64,000 nucleotides of DNA, taken from NCBI RefSeq assembly GCF_036669915.1, contig NC_089324.1:6429244-6493243 (forward strand), written 5' to 3'. The notes below the pieces were generated by a model that saw nothing but the letters and a program-made list of their open reading frames with translations, was not told the origin of the DNA and ran no database searches. The stretch is from Pocillopora verrucosa (lineage: Eukaryota; Cnidaria; Anthozoa; Scleractinia; Pocilloporidae). The position numbers and the translations under genes are program-made. Shown in pieces: positions 1 through 10,932 of the stretch; position 1 is the stretch's first letter; every line of letters begins with the position of its first letter.

Positions 1-160
1 ATAGCTCTTCTGATGTTAGTTTGGAGAATTTGGTATTGGATCAATTAATAATCCTCTAATCAATATTTTTCTTTATTCTCGTCACTTGTCTGCTTGATAT
101 TGTATAGATTATTGTAAGGTAAAATTCTGTCTTGGTCACTCATGGGAGTTCAAGGGTTAA
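1..160 (+). mobile_element. MITE family A copy (left end outside window)
   Basis: Shares the block ending TTCTGTCTTGGTCACTCATG-GGAGTT.AAGGGTTAA with copies at 27701, 29340, 33648 and 46033. It lies in an intron of the NUSAP1-like gene. Non-coding. Confidence 0.75.
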
Positions 161-279
161 ATAGCCTTTATAACCATGTTACTTCAAATGTAATGATATT
201 CTAAACAGTGTAATAGTTAATCAATAGTAGATTGTCTGGTCATAAATGTATATAATATGTGTTGTTTTCTTATTTGCAG

Positions 280-1614
280 TCCACTGAAATAAAAAGGAAA
301 AATCATGGCAAACCAGCTGAAGTTACATTCAAGCCAATTGTTACAACTATCAATAAATCATCTACATTTGTTTTTGGTTCTCCTGCTCCAAAACCATTCT
401 TCCAGCCTGCTAACAAAATTGCCACAAAAAGTGAGAAACTCAGATTGAAATCACCCAAAGTTTTCAAGCCTATTGCTTCTGGATCTGCTTCAAACATTGA
501 AAAGCCCAAGACTCCTTTGGCGCGGAAATCCCTTCCTGCAACAGCCAGGAAGGAAGACAAATCAAAAACACCAGCAAATCCATCCCGCAAGTCAATTGCT
601 GTGACACCTTTCAGGTAAGATTTTGCCTCAAGCATTTCAAGCTTTTTTTCCCTTATGGAAATTTATGTTGTTTCAACTGCAGATAGAACTATTTAGTCAA
701 CAAAAGGGACTCATCTGGATCCAGTTTGTAGTCTTTTGGGTCACAGCATATACAAACAAAACTTTGAAGTTTTTTTAGACATTCTTGTTACAAGCATATA
801 TTTTGACTTCTGTTGGAACCTGTACCACTATAATCTTAAAGACTTAGAATCTTGTAATAACAACTTTTCTATCTTTCTTTTTTGTCCTCAGATTTTTGCC
901 AGCCAATACACTAAATGTCACAACACCAACCCCAAGAAAAAAATTTGATCTCAAAGCAAGCTTGGCCAAACCCTTATCCTACAAGCCACACACTGGAAAA
1001 TTGAAACCTATTTCTTCATACCAGGAGGAAGTAAGGCCTACCATGAGCCATGCTAAAGTGAAGAATCATAAAGTGGATGTCAAAAGTGTGAAAGTTACAT
1101 CAAGGTAAGGACTTCAACCACAGAGTAGCAGTCCTGCACATTTACAAATTATCTGTTTAGCTCTTAGTGAACAAACTTCAGCCACTATTATGTGTCAAAA
1201 GTCCTCAAAAGAGTAACTCTTCACTCCCACAAGTGACCACAATAGTATTTCTCCTTACTATGGCTATACAATATCAAGCAGAAATGATGAGAATAAAGAA
1301 AAATATCACATAGAGGATTTTTAGTTGATTTAATACTAAATTCTTCAAACTGACATCACCAGAATTGTACAACAGATAGTAAGAAGAATTAATAAATGAG
1401 ATCTTGGGAATGATAGGGTTTAAAAGTGAATGATTTTAACAGTTGTAACACATAGTAAATTAATCCCAATAAACTGGTTATTATTACTGGTAAATTCATA
1501 TTTTCCTTTGTTGAAATTTTTTTTTTCAGGGAACAACGGCGTAAGAAAGAGAACAAGAGCAGAGTTGACAGAAGAGCTAATAACTTGAGTAGGAGGAGAG
1601 GACTTGCTTGCTGA
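280..1614 (+). CDS. NUSAP1: NUSAP1-like nucleolar and spindle-associated protein, C-terminal exons (5' part outside window)
   Basis: Three exons, 280..614, 892..1104 and 1530..1614, join in frame (AG/GT borders, phase 2 at both internal junctions) and end at TGA 1612-1614. The encoded tail is very basic and rich in Lys, Ser, Thr and Pro. The second exon carries a DLKASL..PL.YKPH.GKLKP signature that matches the conserved C-terminal half of vertebrate NUSAP1, and the last exon encodes an Arg/Lys-rich segment ending RRRGLAC, equivalent to the charged helical end of NUSAP1. Family knowledge: NUSAP1 binds, bundles and stabilises spindle microtubules near chromosomes in mitosis. The N-terminal part lies upstream of base 1. 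Intron 2 contains a degenerate MITE. Identification rests on remembered motif similarity. Confidence 0.85.
1207..1424 (-). mobile_element. MITE family A copy, degenerate, reverse orientation
   Basis: Reads as the reverse complement of family A with many substitutions (for example ATATCAAGCAGAAATGATGA and GAGATCTTGGGAATGATAGG). It lies in the last intron of the NUSAP1-like gene. Confidence 0.6.
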
Positions 1615-2082
1615 TGAGACTGCACCAGACTTCATGCAAGTCTTTTCAGGATGCCACAATTACATATGTTAAAGTACATTTAAAAGACACACACTTGTGC
1701 CGCACACCTTTTTCACACTGACAGCTGCCTGTATGATCACAGTAACGTCACATTTAACTATAAAACATGTATATACACTGTATTTTGAAGAGGTCCTACC
1801 CAAGAAGCATTCTGACAGGAAGTTTACTCTTGTATAGACTTGTATTTTATACAGTTTTGAATTGTCCATTTTGTGATGAGTCTTTTCCTGTGAGGTAAAG
1901 CTATTCTAGGTTGTATATGGTTATATTCATTTCTCTTTTAGCCTGATTCAATTAAATGTTTATATTTTCAGTGAATTGATCCCATTTTAACATTTGGAAC
2001 CTTGTGTAAACCTAGTATACCTGCAAGGTAATAGGTAAGACCTTGTAAATAGAAAAAAAAGCAATTGTGGTTACTTTGACAA

Positions 2083-2088
2083 AATAAA
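2083..2088 (+). terminator. Candidate polyadenylation signal of the NUSAP1-like gene
   Basis: AATAAA lies about 470 bases after the stop codon in an AT-rich 3' region. The position suits a 3' UTR end, but no transcript evidence is available. Confidence 0.4.
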
Positions 2089-2969
2089 TGGAAGAAGAAA
2101 ATTATCATTTTTGAGCAGATTTATTGGTTTTACTGACAGGAGCCCAGAGTATGCAAAAAGAGGATTTGGAAAGGTTGCTCTTATCTTGAACTGCCTTTCA
2201 ATTTTTTTTTGCTCTATGCCAGTATAATTGTGCCCTACAGTTGATTTTACAATTGTGTACTTGGTTGCCAAGCCTTTCAACAGGAGTGAGGCTAAGGGTG
2301 ACCTTGTTATGATACAAACCTTGCTGCTTTTCAAATGTACATTGCCTTGTTATTATGCTAACTAGACACTGGTCTCTATCACAACATGGTCAACTTCAGC
2401 CTCACTCCAGATCAAAGGCTTGGCAACTAAGAACACAACTGTAAGATGGCCTATTGCTCAACATTTGGTGTTGGTTGTATCTAAAGTTGCTCATCCTTGG
2501 TTGAACACCGAGAGCTTTTTAAGCAAGACCTGTTCAACAGTGAAGACAACACTATTCATAATACTTTTCCAACATCTCAAATATGTGCCAGTTGGCCCAC
2601 TGATGTTGAAGCAATTCCTATGGTCATGAGATGGAACATCAGAGCCAAAAAATGCACATTCGTTTGAAGTGACAGTGACAGTCTTTCCTACCAAAACAGA
2701 AAAGTACATGCCATAACCTTCCATCTTAACCCTAGCCAAAAAATGCACTGCTTTTCAATTTTTCAGAAATTTTGTCATTTTAGTCTTACTAGTGTTGGCT
2801 TTGGTTTCACTCATGAACCTACTTAAGTTCTGAACATTACTGCAAATTTGTCATCTCTGTGGCACCCATTTATTTTTGGTGCCCCATTTTAGATGGTGTC
2901 TCACATATTCAAACATTAATATGCCAAGTGATCCATTGTCTTCTCCACCTTCCATTTAAAAAAATTTAT

Positions 2970-3208
2970 TTAACCCTTTTACTGTACTTATGGGAGTAAA
3001 AGGGTTAATAAAAAAATATCATAAGTACAGAATTTCTCCTTACAGTCTCATTACAACATCAAGCAGACAAGTGATGAGAATAAAGAAAAATATCGGTCAG
3101 GGGATTATAAATTGATCCAATACCAAATTCTCCAAACAAACATCACAAGAACTGTACTGCAGACAGTAAGGAGAATTACTGATGAGATCTTGGGAGTTAA
3201 AGGGTTAA
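2970..3208 (-). mobile_element. MITE family A copy, reverse orientation
   Basis: Ends in TTAACCC/GGGTTAA-type inverted termini and holds the family core with GCAGACAAGTGATGAGAATA and GATCTTGGGAGTTAAAGGGT. The left end appears doubled, with a second GGGTTAA at about 3001. It abuts the family B element that starts at 3204. Confidence 0.7.
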
Positions 3209-3416
3209 CCCTTTACACCCTCATGTCAATATGCATATTCTCCATACTCTTCTTCATACATTTCCTAAGATTCTGACAAGAAGAATTTGTTTAACAATCA
3301 AAAGCTGCTTTTTTTAGTAAGTAACCATTTCCTGTACTGTTGGGTTCTTAATATGTGAATCAGGGATGATATTGTGAGGAGAAATTAGATACTGGTCACT
3401 CTTCAGGCTTAAAAGA
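3204..3416 (+). mobile_element. MITE family B copy
   Basis: Starts TTAACCCTTTACACCCTCAT and shares CATATTCTCCATACTCTTCT and CTGACAAG.AGAATTTGTT with copies at 42002, 44431 and 46675. It ends with a TGGTCACTCT block. Non-coding. Confidence 0.65.
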
Positions 3417-3941
3417 TGAATAATTGGCTCTCTTCTGTTCTTCCTAGTTTTTTTAAATGAAATTGGTTAATTGCACCACAGCACAAGAATTACCAACTTA
3501 GAATATTCTAAACTTCTGTTAATTTCTCTGCTGACTTTCCTTGTTTGTTTGTTTGTTGTTAGTTAAACTACAGGTAGTCTCTAAAAAAAAATCTGGCATA
3601 GCACTGTGCATGAATCATGTCTTTATTTCAAACTCTGTAAAGAAATAATATTTTGAGTAGAGATTATACGCCTTAGGTAGCTAGCTTTGTTGTTTCCCAA
3701 TCAAAATCATATATTGTAAATTGGCATTTAGAAGAAATAAATAAAAAATCATACTTTGAAAGTACCCATGACAGACGAAATTTGGAAAATTCAAGTTGAC
3801 TCGTTTCATTTTGACCCAAAAGCAAAATGTTGGAATTACTTCCAAGTGCAACACCAAATTCTAGATCCAACTTAAGAGACCTGTATCAGAATTTGTATGA
3901 TGAAGTTTGAGATGACCCTATGAGAATTTCGAATGTATTAA

Positions 3942-5705
3942 TCACAGTGATGGCAAAAGAAACATCTGAAGCGGACATCCACTCAAAAGAACAACTGCAA
4001 CAGTGATATTGTCATGGCTACCAGCCAGGATAGAACCTTCCACCAGCCGTTCACTCAGGGCCTTGGCAAGCGCCGAAGCCTTTTCTTCTCGCAAGACCTT
4101 TGCAGTTCGTGATCTGGCAGAGGGGGAAGGCAATGACTCAGTAGAATTTGTCGCGTTTTTATTTTCATCCATTTCTATGTCCATTTTTTGGAATCTCTCC
4201 ATGGAATTCTCATTTTCTTCGTCACTTACTATGTTTTCTAGTGAACTTTGATCAGTAGTCTGTATCAGTGACATGTCACTGTCTCCCTCAGTATCTGCTG
4301 CGCCCTTGTTACGTCTGGGAATTTCATTCCACTTTGGGACAGGCAGTCCCACCTCAAGTGCAGAAGCTCTCTCTTGCATTCTCTTTACAATGGCCCTTAC
4401 ATCAATATCTGGTATAAGATCCTCCATAAGAAGAATGACCTCTTCCTCACTGAAAACTTGCCAAACCCCATCAGACGCAAGAATAAGAAACTGGTCGGTG
4501 TCCTCCAAAGTAAGGCAATTGACCACTGGTGTTCTAATCACGCTAGTTTTCAGAATGGGATCTCCATGATTTCCGAGACCTCGGGTGCTTCTAACCACAC
4601 CATTAACCAAGGCTGTTTTATCGCTTTTAGTGACGTCTCCTTTAGCTTTCCTTATGCGATGACGCTCTTTTTTATCCCAGGGACTGTGATCGTTGGATAA
4701 GCGTTCTATCGAGCCATCCCCCCTGCACAAAACCGCTCGGATGTTCCCGGCATTGGCCACATACAAATTATTTCCCCTCAGCAAGCACGTCAGAGCAGAA
4801 CAACCACTCCAGCGATTTCTTGATTGTTCTTCTACACCGTATAGCAAAATTTTGTCCATCTCCTCGTATGCATCGTTAAAAGCGGCCGAGATTTCCGCGT
4901 CGACGTTTTTGTGTTTCATGCTTGTGTTGTAAATTCTTTCGACTTTCTCCTCAAGGATTTCACCCAAATAACGCGCGCATTTTTCAGCAGCCATACTTCC
5001 CGAATAACCATCATAAACAGCAAAGAACCCGCTCTGAGGATCGTTACAGAAAAGATCCTTAAACGCGAAACGATCTTCCATCGACGTTTTCCATCGCGAA
5101 TTCGCATGTTGACAAATGCCGAACGCTGGCGCACAGTTGAGGACTGTTCCCCAACCTTCAGTTCTAGGCTGGATTTGGAAAAGATCGTCCTCGTTTCGAA
5201 GAGCTGTTTTTGTTCCTTCGATATCAGCCTTGAGGAGCTCATAAGCCTGGTTCAATTTCTGGAGTTTCCTCATGGAAACTGGATTTTCAGAGTTAGCTGT
5301 CTCGTTGAGTCGACGCATAATTGCTCGCCGTCGTTTGACTAATTGTTTGACACTCGAAGGTTTTCGTTCCATGTTGAATCGGAACATTTCCAAAGCGTTG
5401 TGAAATTCTTGATGTTCTTTTAGTTGGCGGACTTTAATTTCTTCTTCGCACTTCATACAGACGATGGATATTTCGGATTTTACAGGAATAACTGGAGGAA
5501 TAACTGGAGGATTTACAATCGGTGGTAAGTGGAGCGACCGATCGCTATCTGAATTATTAAAATCGATCTCGCTGTTGTTTAGGTAACTTAATTTCACAAC
5601 AGACTGAGAAAAACCACTCAGATTAATACTGTCGTCATGAAAATGGTTCTCCATCGTAAAAGAGCGCATATGATAGCTCTCATTTACAGCCGGCATCCCA
5701 ACCAA
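3942..5705 (-). CDS. PP2D1: PP2C-like domain protein, PP2D1-like (probable degenerate phosphatase)
   Basis: A single uninterrupted 587-residue frame. Residues 83-102 hold a C2H2-type pattern (C83, C86, H98, H102), as I recall for the N-terminus of PP2D1. A PP2C-type fold follows from about residue 190: SMED (E210, D211), DGYSG at 232-236, GCSAL at 301, ANAGNIRAVL around 317-326, SDGVW at 411-415 and GSHDN with D565/N566. An acidic, Ser-rich insert of about 100 residues separates the last two motifs. Family knowledge: PP2C enzymes are Mg/Mn-dependent Ser/Thr phosphatases using conserved acidic residues. Here DGHGG reads DGYSG, GDSR reads GNIR and SDGxWD reads SDGVWQ, so activity may be lost or altered. 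Lack of introns contrasts with the intron-rich genes nearby. The start is the first ATG of the frame; an internal ATG is possible. Confidence 0.85.
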   Translation of the reverse strand: MVGMPAVNESYHMRSFTMENHFHDDSINLSGFSQSVVKLSYLNNSEIDFNNSDSDRSLHLPPIVNPPVIPPVIPVKSEISIVCMKCEEEIKVRQLKEHQEFHNALEMFRFNMERKPSSVKQLVKRRRAIMRRLNETANSENPVSMRKLQKLNQAYELLKADIEGTKTALRNEDDLFQIQPRTEGWGTVLNCAPAFGICQHANSRWKTSMEDRFAFKDLFCNDPQSGFFAVYDGYSGSMAAEKCARYLGEILEEKVERIYNTSMKHKNVDAEISAAFNDAYEEMDKILLYGVEEQSRNRWSGCSALTCLLRGNNLYVANAGNIRAVLCRGDGSIERLSNDHSPWDKKERHRIRKAKGDVTKSDKTALVNGVVRSTRGLGNHGDPILKTSVIRTPVVNCLTLEDTDQFLILASDGVWQVFSEEEVILLMEDLIPDIDVRAIVKRMQERASALEVGLPVPKWNEIPRRNKGAADTEGDSDMSLIQTTDQSSLENIVSDEENENSMERFQKMDIEMDENKNATNSTESLPSPSARSRTAKVLREEKASALAKALSERLVEGSILAGSHDNITVAVVLLSGCPLQMFLLPSL

Positions 5706-7539
5706 AAGGCTCCATATTCCTGTTCACCAAGAGAGCAACTCACTACAACATCTTGTTAATTACAGTTGTCATAACAACAGTCAATTTTGACAAGTAGAAC
5801 AGAAATGTAACGCAATCGACACAACGTAGCAACTGCTCGCGTTTCAAAACTTTTTTCAAGGTACAAGAGAATATAACAACAAACTGATTGCTAAAATATA
5901 ATTTGTAACAGGTGTTGAGAATTATTAAACTCGCACATCTCATCTGTGAGGAGGAACTTGCGAAAGACTTCTTTGGAACCGTTTTGCAATGCCGTCACGC
6001 AGCACACAAACTAAAAGAAAAAATACAGTGGTGCGTGACGTGAGCAATTGACGGCCAATGAAAAAATAGCAATAAAAATTACTTACCTGGCATGGAAGCT
6101 TACTTTTCCCACTCACGATCTTTTCTCCTGATTTGCAGCATGTAGAAAATAGGCCTCTGCCAGTGGAGAACTCTAAAACCAATTTTCCATAACTCATCTC
6201 ATGTATATCCCAATAATTGGCCAAAAAATAGGCCTCAGTGATTTGAATCGAGGTGCAATAAAAAAATTGAAGCTATAGAAATATATAATTGAATGATACA
6301 GTTTCAAAAAAAGTTGTACGGTGTTACTTGATGTTGATACAATTCAACATATGCTTCGGAAACTGAGATAAGCTCACACAGAATGAGCCACTAAGGTTGA
6401 ATTGAGACTCAAACAACTTGCAGTGATTGAAATAATTAAGAAGCAAGGACTGGTTATGTAATTCCATCCAACATGCTTATGTTTGCTCTGACATGACCCC
6501 ATTTGGCACGTCAAATTTGGACAACTTTAAACTCTTGCAACAATGATCCCAGATTACATGATGCTAAAATACTGAACTGGCCTTAAATCTTAACCTTCTT
6601 TTAAACATATCTTAAGTTTTACCTTCTTAAAAATGCTTTTAATCTGTTAGTTCATTAGTTTAGAATCCAAATTTTGTAAAATATTTATTTGTTATTAATG
6701 AGGTCTTTCTCTGTAGTTTTATCAACACCAATTACTTGTTTGTACATATTGGACTTTTATCTGTAATTCCCGTAAAAAGTGCATTTGATCATGCTTGCAT
6801 ACAATTTGCTCTATACAAATTTTAATCATTATAAATCATTATTTCTTACATACATATGCTAAAAGCTTCCTCTTTGAAAAGACCAACTCAATATTCCAGT
6901 GGGGTTTGCAATGAAAATTACAGTTTAATAGTTTTTCTCCTTTTCATAGTGAAGGTAGCCTCAATTTCAGAACATGGAATGTAAGATGGAACAACAAACT
7001 GCATTGGTTGAATCCTGCAAAATCAATTATTTGCTGACAATTGCTGCATTGCCTCTGCGACGAAACTTTTTTTGAACCCAAAATCTCAGGTGTTCTTTGA
7101 CTTATCAGACACCAACATGCCACATTCCAGCAGCAGAAATTGATGCTATCGGGGAAAGTTGTGACAATCATCAGTACAGAATTTCAGTCTTGTTTCAAAG
7201 AAAAATTTTTTGAGATTGTAAAAAAGTTTGCTCATGGTAATTTTTAAAAAGCACAATTGGATAGACAGCCCATCTAGCAATCATTATGCAAAGAGTTAAT
7301 TTCCTGCTCAATTCCTAATTCTGATTAGACATTGTCCATTGGCTGGCTATTAATTCAAGCCCTACACCTACATCTCTTTGAGCTGCCCCCCTGAAGAGTG
7401 AACCAAAGATTAATTCTACCCTGGCCAGACTAGCTGTGTACAGTCTCCCCCTACCCTCCAAAAGAAAATCAGGAGGGTAGGGGGTGGCTGTGCACAGGCT
7501 AGGCGTGACAGGCAAGAAATGGTTGAGAGATTAGCAAGA
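5706..7539. other. Intergenic region, no gene recognised
   Basis: AT-rich DNA upstream of the PP2D1-like gene and downstream of the first SLC35G gene. ORFs at 5940-6224 and 6944-7171 (minus) show no domain signature and no supporting splice context. The promoter of the PP2D1-like gene should lie just above 5705, but I see no clear core element. Confidence 0.5.
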
Positions 7540-8772
7540 TTACTGATGTTCAGTATCCTCCTCCTGTTTAGGAACTTCTGCATGGGTCTTCTTTACATCC
7601 AAAAATTTCTTTAAGAAAATACAAACATTACAAAGCAAGACAAGAATTGCTCCACCAATACTTAATCCACTTGGAGCATCATCCAGGATAGTTATTTGAA
7701 AAATAAAGGAGTACGCAATTCCAATTGTACGCACCAATGAAACCACTGATGCTTTTTCCATAGATAAAGCCTTTGTTGCAAGTAACTGTCCGCAAAATCC
7801 ACAAAATGCAGCCACAATGATGTAAATGGTATCATAGGAGCCACAGTCTGGGTATTTAAATCCTAAAGCCATTGATAAAGCAAGTGTCAAGACTGATCCA
7901 ATAAGAAAGAAGTAAAATATCACTACCCTGATGCCCACTTCTTGCGACATTTTCCTTGAAACAGTGGCAGTAACAGCAGCACCAAGTGCAGCCAAAACAG
8001 CGAGAAGAGTAGGTATCCACGCTTGTATAGAGGTAGAGTGTTCTCCCTGAGATCCGAACAGAAAAGTAGGCCTTGCGATCAGCACCACCCCTCCTATACT
8101 CAGTATCATAGCTGCCACGTCAAACTTGCTAACGGACTCTTTGAGGAAGATCCGCGCAATGATAGCGGTATGAACAGGTGATGTGTAAAATATCACTCTA
8201 GCATCTGCAAGAGGCATGTGCTTTATTGCGTAAATACTCATTGTCATAGCTGTGACTCCGACCGTTCCCCGGAGGACTAAAAATTTGGTTTTACTCCACG
8301 GAAAAATGAAGTTGTCCTTGTAGAAAATCATTGTTGGGAGTACACAAGTTAACTGTATCGTCAAACGCATGAAAGAAACCTGTACGCTTGAGACGCTTTC
8401 GGCGAGCTTGACCATCAACGCACCTGATGTGAAAAAGAAAGCCGACGTCAGGGCTAAAATAATCCCAACAAAAGCCCGCAGCCTTTTCTTTGCAGGTGCC
8501 CTCTCTCTCGTAGTAATTTTGAAGCCGCCGCTATCTGAATCCTCGAGATGTTTTACAGCATGATTATCCCTCGTGTCTGAACTAAGGGAATTCCTATGGC
8601 CTGTTTCAAGTGTTTGTTCTGTTTCTTCCAGTAAAGTGTGATTGTCTTCGATTGGTTCCTGGAGGAAATCCTCCTGCAAAAGCAAGCCAAGGTCGTTTTC
8701 CACCAGGCGTTTGCGACCTTCCGCCTTCCTTCGAAATCTGTTAGTGATTGGAGCAAAAATTCTCGCTGTCAT
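7540..8772 (-). CDS. SLC35G1: SLC35G-type EamA/drug-metabolite transporter, copy 1
   Basis: Intronless 410-residue membrane protein. After a hydrophilic cytosolic N-terminus of about 95 residues come about ten hydrophobic segments forming two EamA repeats. Recognisable family blocks are KLAESV..VQVSFMRL, the PWSK..FLVLRG loop, MPLADARVIFYTSPV at the end of the first repeat and SMEKASVVSLVRT..I.YSF in the second. Family knowledge: SLC35G members belong to the drug/metabolite transporter superfamily; substrates are poorly defined. The C-terminus is short, hydrophilic and acidic. It lies in tandem with a close paralogue at 10933-12147 on the same strand. The gene symbol is the nearest vertebrate name; one-to-one orthology is not established. 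Confidence 0.9.
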   Translation of the reverse strand: MTARIFAPITNRFRRKAEGRKRLVENDLGLLLQEDFLQEPIEDNHTLLEETEQTLETGHRNSLSSDTRDNHAVKHLEDSDSGGFKITTRERAPAKKRLRAFVGIILALTSAFFFTSGALMVKLAESVSSVQVSFMRLTIQLTCVLPTMIFYKDNFIFPWSKTKFLVLRGTVGVTAMTMSIYAIKHMPLADARVIFYTSPVHTAIIARIFLKESVSKFDVAAMILSIGGVVLIARPTFLFGSQGEHSTSIQAWIPTLLAVLAALGAAVTATVSRKMSQEVGIRVVIFYFFLIGSVLTLALSMALGFKYPDCGSYDTIYIIVAAFCGFCGQLLATKALSMEKASVVSLVRTIGIAYSFIFQITILDDAPSGLSIGGAILVLLCNVCIFLKKFLDVKKTHAEVPKQEEDTEHQ

Positions 8773-10932
8773 GTCTTAACGAGTAAGTTAATTATTCGGA
8801 AAACAGTTCGGTTTACTTCACAGCATTAAAGTCCTGGCAAGGCAAAATCAAGGGACATTTTGGTGATGAAACTTGCGATAATTTTCACTTGTTGATGATG
8901 TAACATTCGCCTCAGGTGACTTGCAGTTGACTGTGCTTTTTAACATCCGGGGCTCGGATAGAACGTCACGCAATTTCGTTAGCATTCTCCAGTTCTTTCC
9001 GACCCCCTCCCCTCCCCTTCCCTCCCCTCCCCTCCCCTCCCCACTGCAATTAGGCTCTTGTTGATTATGCTGGCATAATTTTTGGCATAACATTTGGAAA
9101 AACGAACATAATATTTGTACTTTTTTGTAAAAGTGACACTTCTAGCATTATCAGCATATTTTATGTGTTTTTTTGAAGGAAATATCACCAGAGTAATGAT
9201 TTGCTTGGTCTGCAAGATTAATCATTTTTAAGTTCGGTCAATGGTTCAGCCCATTTTCAATGATGTGATGTCTTGGGAGCAGCAGGTTACTAAAATATTA
9301 CGTATTGTCGTCAGCTATAGAAGACTGAGCACACCGGAAGTAAAGTTTACGTCGGTCCCAGTATAACCGCAAATGGAAGGAGTGTGTTGTGTTTTATTAG
9401 AGCTCCGTGTATCCCCGAGATAAGTTATAGATGTCATGTTATATTACCAAAAGACACAATACATAATTTGGACTTTTTGTTTTTCTCTTTTGAAAAGAAC
9501 ACTTTGAGAAAAAGTAGCAAAGTTTTCAAGAACGAGCGTAATTCTGAGCATAAAATAATCGTGCAGTGCTAATAGCATAATATGCTACTTTTACTAGCAC
9601 CATCTCTAACGGCCTAACAATATTACTACAATATTAATTCACCGATTTTTGTTTGAGTCTCAAGGACTAAACTGGGAGAGAAAGCTGTTCAATAAAATAA
9701 AACCCGGAAAAATATTCACGTTGCCAATAAAAAATGAGTGTCTCTTTCCATATAGCCAACTCAGTGTAGGCGACTATGGACTCGGCTTCTTCTAAAATCC
9801 TTCCCGACAGAAACTGATCAGTCAAAAGGGCTCATGGGAACGCAAGCGGAGGAAGGTAGGCCTTACTCTTCAAGCATACAAAGTATGCTAAATAATAGCA
9901 TAATAATAGAGTCATGGCAAATACTGCACTGGTTCAATCAATTAAGTTCGCTTTTATTCGGCAAACATAGTTTCTTTAAAAAAAAGATTGAAACAAATTA
10001 CTCCTCTTCATCAGTACTTCACTGCTTGAATACAGTTTAGACAACCCATTCCGGTAGTGCTGATCTTTCCCCGCGGTCAAATCGAGCAGATTACAATTTC
10101 CAATCCTTTGTGTACACGATGTCTTTAATTTTCAACCCATGTGATTTATATTGAAAGAAAGTTCCCTGATATGCAATGATTTCTACGTTTTCCACATCGC
10201 CAGCATTTTATAAACTGAATGCTATTCCCAACTTAATCTACTTCTTATTTCAAGAGAGGAGAAGCTTTTTTTTTGTCTTTTTTGAATACATTGAGTCTGC
10301 TAGTTGGCGTAACTCAGTCTATAGTGAAAAACTCTTCTAGGGCTAATTCAAGCTAAAATTCGGCCGCTTTAGTTTAAACTATGCCCCTCATATAACTTTT
10401 GAAATCATAAACCACAGTCTTAGTACAGAGATTATGTTTCTTGACTCTAAATTGTTTCAACTGATTTTATCATAATGTTAATGACTTTTAGTTTGCCCAG
10501 GTACGAAGAGTCACGACGTGCGTAGCTGAGTGCTTCGCTCTAACTTAACGGAGTACTTTACCTTAACAGTCATAAAACTAAAGACTTATGTGCATGCTAG
10601 TGAAAGTACTTCTGAAGAAACGGCTCTCTGAGCCGACTCTACGGCCTGTTTATGCTTATTGTCAACTTGCAAACCCAAAATATTGTGTGTTTCTCCTTAA
10701 AGTCTCCCGTGAAGGGAAAGAGCAGCTACAATGCTGTAGCGATGGATTATGTTTTACTGCCGTATCCTCTGATGTGTTCCGACGGATGTGTTCTTTCTCC
10801 ACGTGCTGTTGTTCTCTCTTGTCACTGAGGTGACTAATCGTACCTGGCTATACTTCATGTGAGTTATGATTTTCACGCTACTTGTGAATAAATAATAAGA
10901 TAAAGGTTATTCGATCCTTGAACGAGTCACCC
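8773..10932. other. Intergenic region between the two SLC35G copies
   Basis: No supported gene. It includes a pyrimidine-rich simple repeat at 9002-9042 and otherwise AT-rich unique-looking sequence. ORFs at 9384-9572, 9834-10040 and 10588-10833 lack recognisable domains. Confidence 0.5.
9002..9042. repeat. CCCCT-type simple repeat
   Basis: A run of imperfect CCCCT units between the SLC35G copies. The opposite strand reads GGGGA units, which produce spurious Gly/Glu-rich ORFs. Confidence 0.9.

Larger units (their letters stand above)
1615..3941. other. Intergenic region between NUSAP1-like and PP2D1-like genes
   Basis: No convincing coding sequence: the small ORFs here are short, compositionally random and lack family motifs. 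It holds the NUSAP1-like 3' UTR, two adjoining MITE-like elements (about 2970-3416), and a TTTATT at 3622-3627 that could be the minus-strand poly(A) signal of the PP2D1-like gene. Confidence 0.6.

Noticed and set aside
4003..5342. Several ORFs antisense or out of frame within the PP2D1-like gene
   Set aside because: They are shadows of the 587-residue frame, which has recognisable conserved motifs.
8848..9215. Gly/Glu-rich minus-strand ORFs
   Set aside because: Translation of a GGGGA simple repeat; no other coding evidence.
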